Shown here piece after piece: positions 6,677-9,964 of a stretch of DNA of 9,964 bases. The translations under genes were made by a program, and so were the position numbers. Origin of the DNA: Thermoplasmata archaeon (GTDB lineage: Archaea > Thermoplasmatota > Thermoplasmata > Halarchaeoplasmatales > Halarchaeoplasmataceae); the NCBI GenBank assembly GCA_019594025.1, contig JAFDUB010000064.1, forward strand, positions 1 through 9,964. Reading direction: 5' to 3'. Position 1 is the first letter of the stretch, and the number at the start of each line of letters is the position of its first letter. The notes beneath the pieces are model-generated. The model worked only from the letters and a program-made list of their open reading frames with translations, had not been told where the DNA came from and ran no database searches.

Positions 6677-9565
6677 TTAAGGTGGGCTATCACCCACCGA
6701 AAACACTGCGGTATCCTGCCACGAATTACCATCGCTGTCCCACATTCGGACCGTAACGGTATACCTTCTTTCTTCTAGGTCACGGAAAGTATGGCTGGTG
6801 CTCGTACCTACGTTCAACCATTCCCCATTTTTAAGTCGTATCTCGTAACGATCCACTTCGATTACATCGCTGCTATGCAGGTTCCATTCTACGGTCACCA
6901 AACTATCCTGTACATCCACAGAGTCGATAGACATCGGTCCCCAATCGGTCAACACGTTGAATGTTACTGTATCCACATCAATTTCATTATTAATTGTAGT
7001 TATTCTAACCTGCACTCCCCACTCTCCTGTGAAGAGATCGTCATAAACATGGTATGTACTTTCCCCTTTATTTATCCAGCTTAACCATGAACCGCCTTCA
7101 TACTGCCGTCTTATTTCAAAATAATCTATCGCATGTGGATGTGTATCTGATTCCCATTCAACGGATACAATGGGCCCCCAAACTGTCTGTCCTTGACCAG
7201 GATAGTATATGTTTACATGTGGTGATGGATATTGATCCACGATAGATATAGTACTCACATAAGGTACATAGTTATGTTTTGTAACTGTCAGGTTTACTTC
7301 TCCAGGATTGTTCGGAGCGTCAAAAATAACTTCTCCAGCGGAATCAGTATAACCAGAATCATGGATTTCTGTTCCCTCTGACATTGTGACAAATGCTCCT
7401 TCTATGGGTGACCCAATATCATCTTTTACTTGAATCATAATTGGATCAGATGTTAAAACCATTGATGGGTGGGTCACGGAAAAATCCTGTGGTGGGGCAG
7501 TTCTGATCTCCGTAGTCGGATCACCGAACCAGTGAAACATCTCAAAGGTTGACTGGCGAAGGATATCATCAGGATAATGAGTAGAGTAGTACTCCTTTCC
7601 ATAATTCAGAACGTTGCCCATCCGATAGATGGGATCACCATTGCCGTAGTTACTAACAAAATCAGGCCAGATAGCGTCCATTAAACCCCATGTCAACCTA
7701 TCGTTGTGCCAACTATAAGAGATACGTGTTGCGGCAATCACGCCGATAGCACCGCCATTAGGATTTCGTTCCCATGCTTCGCTGAAGGACATGCCATGGT
7801 CTTCAGGTTCACCTGTTTCATTATCAAAATGTCCTGTCGCGCAGTTGATACTCCATACAACCGGGAGTGCATTAGAATTACTTAAAGCAAGGACATGATC
7901 GGTATTATAATGCGGAACCTGCCAATCTGTCGCGTTTCCATGATTACGATGCGTAAGCAAAAAAGCCCCATCATTGACTGTCAAGGTTATATTCTCAGTG
8001 GGACAATTACCTAATTCTGAGTCATACCATATTTCCCGCTCATCCCAATCACGTGTCCAATCATCACTCAGGTGAGAAGGTATCTCCTCACCAGGTTCAC
8101 CAGCAAGTCCACCACCAAAATTCGAACTTTTGTCCGACCATTTTTCTGGCCCCATAGGATCACCAGGCCAATAAGGAGTGTATTCATATATTCGATTAAC
8201 TAAATATCCTTCATCTTCTAAGAAAAGAGATATGTCCTCCGAGGTTTGAGTAAATCGACGATCTGCCATACCCAAATAATTGGGATTTTCCTGGAATTGC
8301 GCGACGGTAGCGACATTTTCATAAAAAGAACTATCATCGACTGGTTCCTTCTCATAGTTGATTATCCCCTCCACTCTTGTCTCTGCCTGGGTGGCCGTTC
8401 TGACGCTTATACGCCCATGTGCCAAATCTGGGAAGTAATCGTACTCCGAATCTTCCATCGTTGCATAATAAAGATCAGTACCAATTTTCCCATCGAAATT
8501 ATGACTTGGATGATCCGTTTTATAGTGTGTCGGAACGAAGTCGGCGTCGCCTAGAATTAAAAGGTAAGATGGGGGTATCATCCATTGATCATACGCATCT
8601 TGGATATAATTGGCTATATCATCAGCCGTATCTTCTTCGTGATCTATCACATGTACATGAGTAGGTATACCGGTCTTAATCCTCCATTCCGCTAACTTAT
8701 TTGCTGCAGCTTCGAAATCCTCGTGAGTTATGATAAGAAACTCGGCATTGGGCAAGGTAATAAAATCTGTTTCCGTTTGGGTATAAGGCTGTACTTCCAA
8801 TACTTGATCTGTGTTTACAGCTATTCGCCTCAAGAAATTTTCTGTCGAACTGCTGTGATAACGTTTAGGGATATCCTCTACCTCACCCTCAAAATGTATG
8901 GAAACCTCTAGTTCAGAATAAACATTCATGACACCTCTCGTTGGATTGTATTGGTAAGGGTAAAGCCATACCTGTGCGAGGGAATGATTTCTATAAGTTC
9001 TCGTTGCTTTGATCTCTGCGAACATATTGGGATAAAACTCATCCCTCTCGTAGACAGAGGTATTTTTGTCGAAACTCCTTTCTAATTCATTTCCTCCGTC
9101 CGTACAATATGGACGAGGAGATTGAACAGGAATAATATTGAAATCACTATATGTGTCATAAGACCCTTCTTTTATTTCCAATCTCAGCTCAGTACCACTA
9201 GGAATCATGATCCAATACGCAAAAGCTGGTAGATCGGGTTTCCCAATCCCAAGGGAAGCTGATTCATAATTCTTTTGAATCATGGTATATGTTCCATCTT
9301 CTATAGAAACCGTTCGAAACTCGGGCGATGGAAGTGACACTCCCAATCCAGTCACGGGAAGTTGTATATTGGACTTCTCCATTCGTTCAATATCTATGGA
9401 GTCTGATGCTTGAACCACTGCAGTACTTAAAAACGTACTGAGAAGCACCAAAGCTCCTATCATTATCACACATATTTTTTGCTTATTTTTCACCATAAAA
9501 TAAGTAATGCCCCCCCCCCTCCACATATAAATATTTCTATACTGCATATATGTGCAGCTGTGCAA
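6677..9565 (-). CDS. Secreted gingipain-type cysteine peptidase (family C25)
   Basis: An exported cysteine endopeptidase of the gingipain family, expected to digest protein outside the cell. The open frame is 962 residues, but residue 24 (ATG at 9494-9496) is the better start: MVKNKQK plus the hydrophobic run ICVIMIGALVLLSTFLSTAVVQAS is a clean signal peptide. In open-frame numbering, about 60-225 match a C25 propeptide (PAFAYWIMIPSG, VWLYPYQYNPTRG). Residues about 272-690 are the catalytic domain, with YLLILGDADFVP, DYFPDLAHGRISV, the His in LLTHRNHGN (H542), the nucleophile in SINCATGHF (C575), GGAIGVIAATRIS and MFHWFGDP. Three beta-sandwich domains follow: a regulatory-like one (about 694-776, DSAGEVIFDAPNNPGEVNLTV) and two FN3-like ones (about 781-871 and 877-957). 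There is no C-terminal membrane helix, so it is either released or held by the N-terminal segment. The surface protein starts 91 bp downstream. A ten-G run lies just before the likely start. Confidence 0.9.
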   Translation of the reverse strand: MHSCTYMQYRNIYMWRGGGITYFMVKNKQKICVIMIGALVLLSTFLSTAVVQASDSIDIERMEKSNIQLPVTGLGVSLPSPEFRTVSIEDGTYTMIQKNYESASLGIGKPDLPAFAYWIMIPSGTELRLEIKEGSYDTYSDFNIIPVQSPRPYCTDGGNELERSFDKNTSVYERDEFYPNMFAEIKATRTYRNHSLAQVWLYPYQYNPTRGVMNVYSELEVSIHFEGEVEDIPKRYHSSSTENFLRRIAVNTDQVLEVQPYTQTETDFITLPNAEFLIITHEDFEAAANKLAEWRIKTGIPTHVHVIDHEEDTADDIANYIQDAYDQWMIPPSYLLILGDADFVPTHYKTDHPSHNFDGKIGTDLYYATMEDSEYDYFPDLAHGRISVRTATQAETRVEGIINYEKEPVDDSSFYENVATVAQFQENPNYLGMADRRFTQTSEDISLFLEDEGYLVNRIYEYTPYWPGDPMGPEKWSDKSSNFGGGLAGEPGEEIPSHLSDDWTRDWDEREIWYDSELGNCPTENITLTVNDGAFLLTHRNHGNATDWQVPHYNTDHVLALSNSNALPVVWSINCATGHFDNETGEPEDHGMSFSEAWERNPNGGAIGVIAATRISYSWHNDRLTWGLMDAIWPDFVSNYGNGDPIYRMGNVLNYGKEYYSTHYPDDILRQSTFEMFHWFGDPTTEIRTAPPQDFSVTHPSMVLTSDPIMIQVKDDIGSPIEGAFVTMSEGTEIHDSGYTDSAGEVIFDAPNNPGEVNLTVTKHNYVPYVSTISIVDQYPSPHVNIYYPGQGQTVWGPIVSVEWESDTHPHAIDYFEIRRQYEGGSWLSWINKGESTYHVYDDLFTGEWGVQVRITTINNEIDVDTVTFNVLTDWGPMSIDSVDVQDSLVTVEWNLHSSDVIEVDRYEIRLKNGEWLNVGTSTSHTFRDLEERRYTVTVRMWDSDGNSWQDTAVFSVGDSPP
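9510..9519 (-). repeat. Homopolymeric G10 tract before the peptidase start
   Basis: Ten consecutive C on the plus strand give G10 on the coding strand, preceded by GGA. It lies 13 bases upstream of the probable ATG (9494-9496). If translation instead starts at an upstream ATG (9545-9547 or 9524-9526), the tract is inside the coding frame and encodes part of WRGGG. Tract-length changes would alter promoter or leader spacing in the first case, or the reading frame in the second. Such tracts also attract sequencing errors. Confidence 0.8.
9524..9531 (-). promoter_or_regulatory. Proximal TATA box candidate for the peptidase gene
   Basis: The minus strand reads TTTATATG, preceded by AGAAATA. With a ~25 bp spacing the transcript would begin around 9503, only a few bases before the ATG at 9496, giving a nearly leaderless mRNA, a common archaeal pattern. 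In this model the G10 tract lies between the TATA box and the start site. Confidence 0.4.
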
Positions 9566-9578
9566 GCTTACATATGCC

Positions 9579-9587
9579 TATTTATAG
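9579..9587 (-). promoter_or_regulatory. Distal TATA box candidate for the peptidase gene
   Basis: The minus strand reads CTATAAATA, a good archaeal TATA match. Transcription from it would begin near 9557, so the leader would include the G10 tract and the upstream in-frame ATG at 9545-9547. It is the better TATA match of the two, but it fits the signal-peptide start less economically. Confidence 0.4.
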
Positions 9588-9688
9588 ATTATGAAAACTC
9601 ACTAACAATCACATATTTTTAATTAATGTGTGGGAGATGATGCTAGAGGTGGAAGGAACTTATATTAATCCTTTGTTTATCAAATAGA

Positions 9689-9706
9689 TATATCCTATTG
9701 GATATA
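9689..9706. repeat. Perfect 7-bp inverted repeat with 4-base loop
   Basis: TATATCC and GGATATA flank a TATT spacer. It lies between the minus-strand stop at 9747-9749 and the peptidase promoter. It is AT-rich and has no T run after it on the minus strand, so termination is uncertain; an operator for a dimeric regulator is an equal possibility. Confidence 0.45.
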
Positions 9707-9746
9707 GGGTAACAACAAACCGCCAAAATACATGTTCCCATCATCT

Positions 9747-9964
9747 CTAAAATTCTCCGTCTTCTTCAGCATCTTCCTCTTCGTTTAATATGGGTAAAGT
9801 TCCATTCTTTATCAATACAAATATGGCTAGCGATACCGTCCCGACCAGGATCACTATGAACATGGAACCGAGGTTGAAATAGATGCCCATCCCGATGAGG
9901 GCTGGTACTTCAGTCATTGGAGCGGTGATGTGCCGGAGGATGAGGAGTACAGCGAGAATATTAC
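9747..9964 (-). CDS. C-terminus of a putative membrane protein with acidic tail (partial, doubtful upstream part)
   Basis: The minus-strand frame is open from the right edge to a TAG at 9747-9749, giving 71 residues. The last ~40 look like a genuine membrane-anchor C-terminus: a hydrophobic helix (MFIVILVGTVSLAIFVLI), Lys-Asn, then the acidic end LNEEEDAEEDGEF. The TM-plus-acidic-tail plan resembles that of the large surface protein. The more upstream residues (NILAVLLILRHITAPMTEVP and on) are simply the antisense reading of an InlB-like repeat coded on the plus strand, so they are probably not real protein. I therefore trust only about 9747-9840 as minus-strand coding sequence, and that with caution. 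Confidence 0.35.
   Translation of the reverse strand, partial: NILAVLLILRHITAPMTEVPALIGMGIYFNLGSMFIVILVGTVSLAIFVLIKNGTLPILNEEEDAEEDGEF
9843..9964 (+). pseudogene. InlB-B-like repeat fragment on the plus strand, right-edge partial
   Basis: The plus strand reads HYEHGTEVEIDAHPDEGW (9852-9905), then YFSHWSGDVPEDEEYSENIT to the window edge. This matches the 75-residue repeat of the surface protein, best its third unit (HGTE, PDKGWYFSHWSGDVPEGEEY). DNA agrees too: 17 identical bases, GGCTGGTACTTCAGTCA, at 9900-9916 and in inverted orientation at 3293-3309. The frame is closed upstream by a TAG at 9828-9830, and no start, signal peptide or SD is present. The repeat is therefore either a decayed fragment, the 3' side of an inversion junction, or part of a chimeric assembly. 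Homology is clear; the call as pseudogene is tentative because the rest lies outside the window. Confidence 0.5.

Larger units (their letters stand above)
9566..9746. other. Intergenic region upstream of the peptidase
   Basis: About 180 AT-rich bases without a plausible gene on either strand. It contains the distal TATA candidate and an imperfect inverted repeat just beside it (9544-9577, arms GCATAT..GT / ACATATGC). It also holds a perfect 7-bp inverted repeat TATATCC-TATT-GGATATA at 9689-9706, which lies downstream of the minus-strand stop at 9747 and could be a terminator stem or a protein-binding site. No tRNA or other RNA gene was recognised. Confidence 0.5.

Noticed and set aside
9497..9565. 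Upstream 23 residues of the peptidase open frame as part of the mature gene
   Set aside because: They precede a clean signal peptide and contain the G10-encoded WRGGG; a secreted protein would normally begin at the ATG at 9496. Kept only as an alternative in the phase-variation finding.

Overview
The window looks archaeal, most likely from an uncultured euryarchaeon. The minus strand carries a compact, specifically archaeal/eukaryotic-type translation cluster: S19e, a PDCD5-family protein, L39e, L31e and aIF6. Start codons are preceded by GGTGATC-type Shine-Dalgarno sequences or archaeal BRE/TATA promoters. The two large genes further right encode exported, apparently membrane-anchored or secreted proteins of a kind seen in sediment-dwelling uncultured archaea such as Thermoplasmatota. 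That placement is inference; no rRNA gene is present to support it.

Layout. Positions 2-535 (+) hold the 3' part of a metallo-beta-lactamase-fold hydrolase of the UPF0173 type, cut by the left edge. It converges with, and overlaps by 9 bp, the end of a minus-strand operon running leftward from a clear promoter near 2475-2491: S19e (1972-2427), PDCD5-like (1624-1953), L39e (1466-1621, 51 codons), L31e (1184-1450) and aIF6 (527-1177). Further right, still on the minus strand, are a 1353-residue GLUG/InlB-like repeat surface protein (2524-6585) and a gingipain-type (family C25) cysteine peptidase (6677-9565, real start probably 9496). The peptidase gene is preceded by a run of ten G lying between candidate TATA boxes and the likely start codon.

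The right edge (9747-9964) is puzzling. On the minus strand it reads as the hydrophobic C-terminus and acidic tail of a membrane protein. On the plus strand its last ~115 bp are an unmistakable copy of the InlB-like repeat found four times, in opposite orientation, in the surface protein. This is either an inversion/recombination junction, a decayed gene, or an assembly/amplification chimera.

Functionally the window splits in two. The left part is conserved housekeeping for ribosome assembly and subunit joining. The right part is an envelope-associated set: a repeat-rich adhesin-like or structural surface protein with a C-terminal membrane anchor, and an exported protease expected to degrade external protein. 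Their shared orientation and proximity suggest, but do not prove, joint use in extracellular protein scavenging. I found no tRNA, rRNA, CRISPR array, transposase or phage gene.
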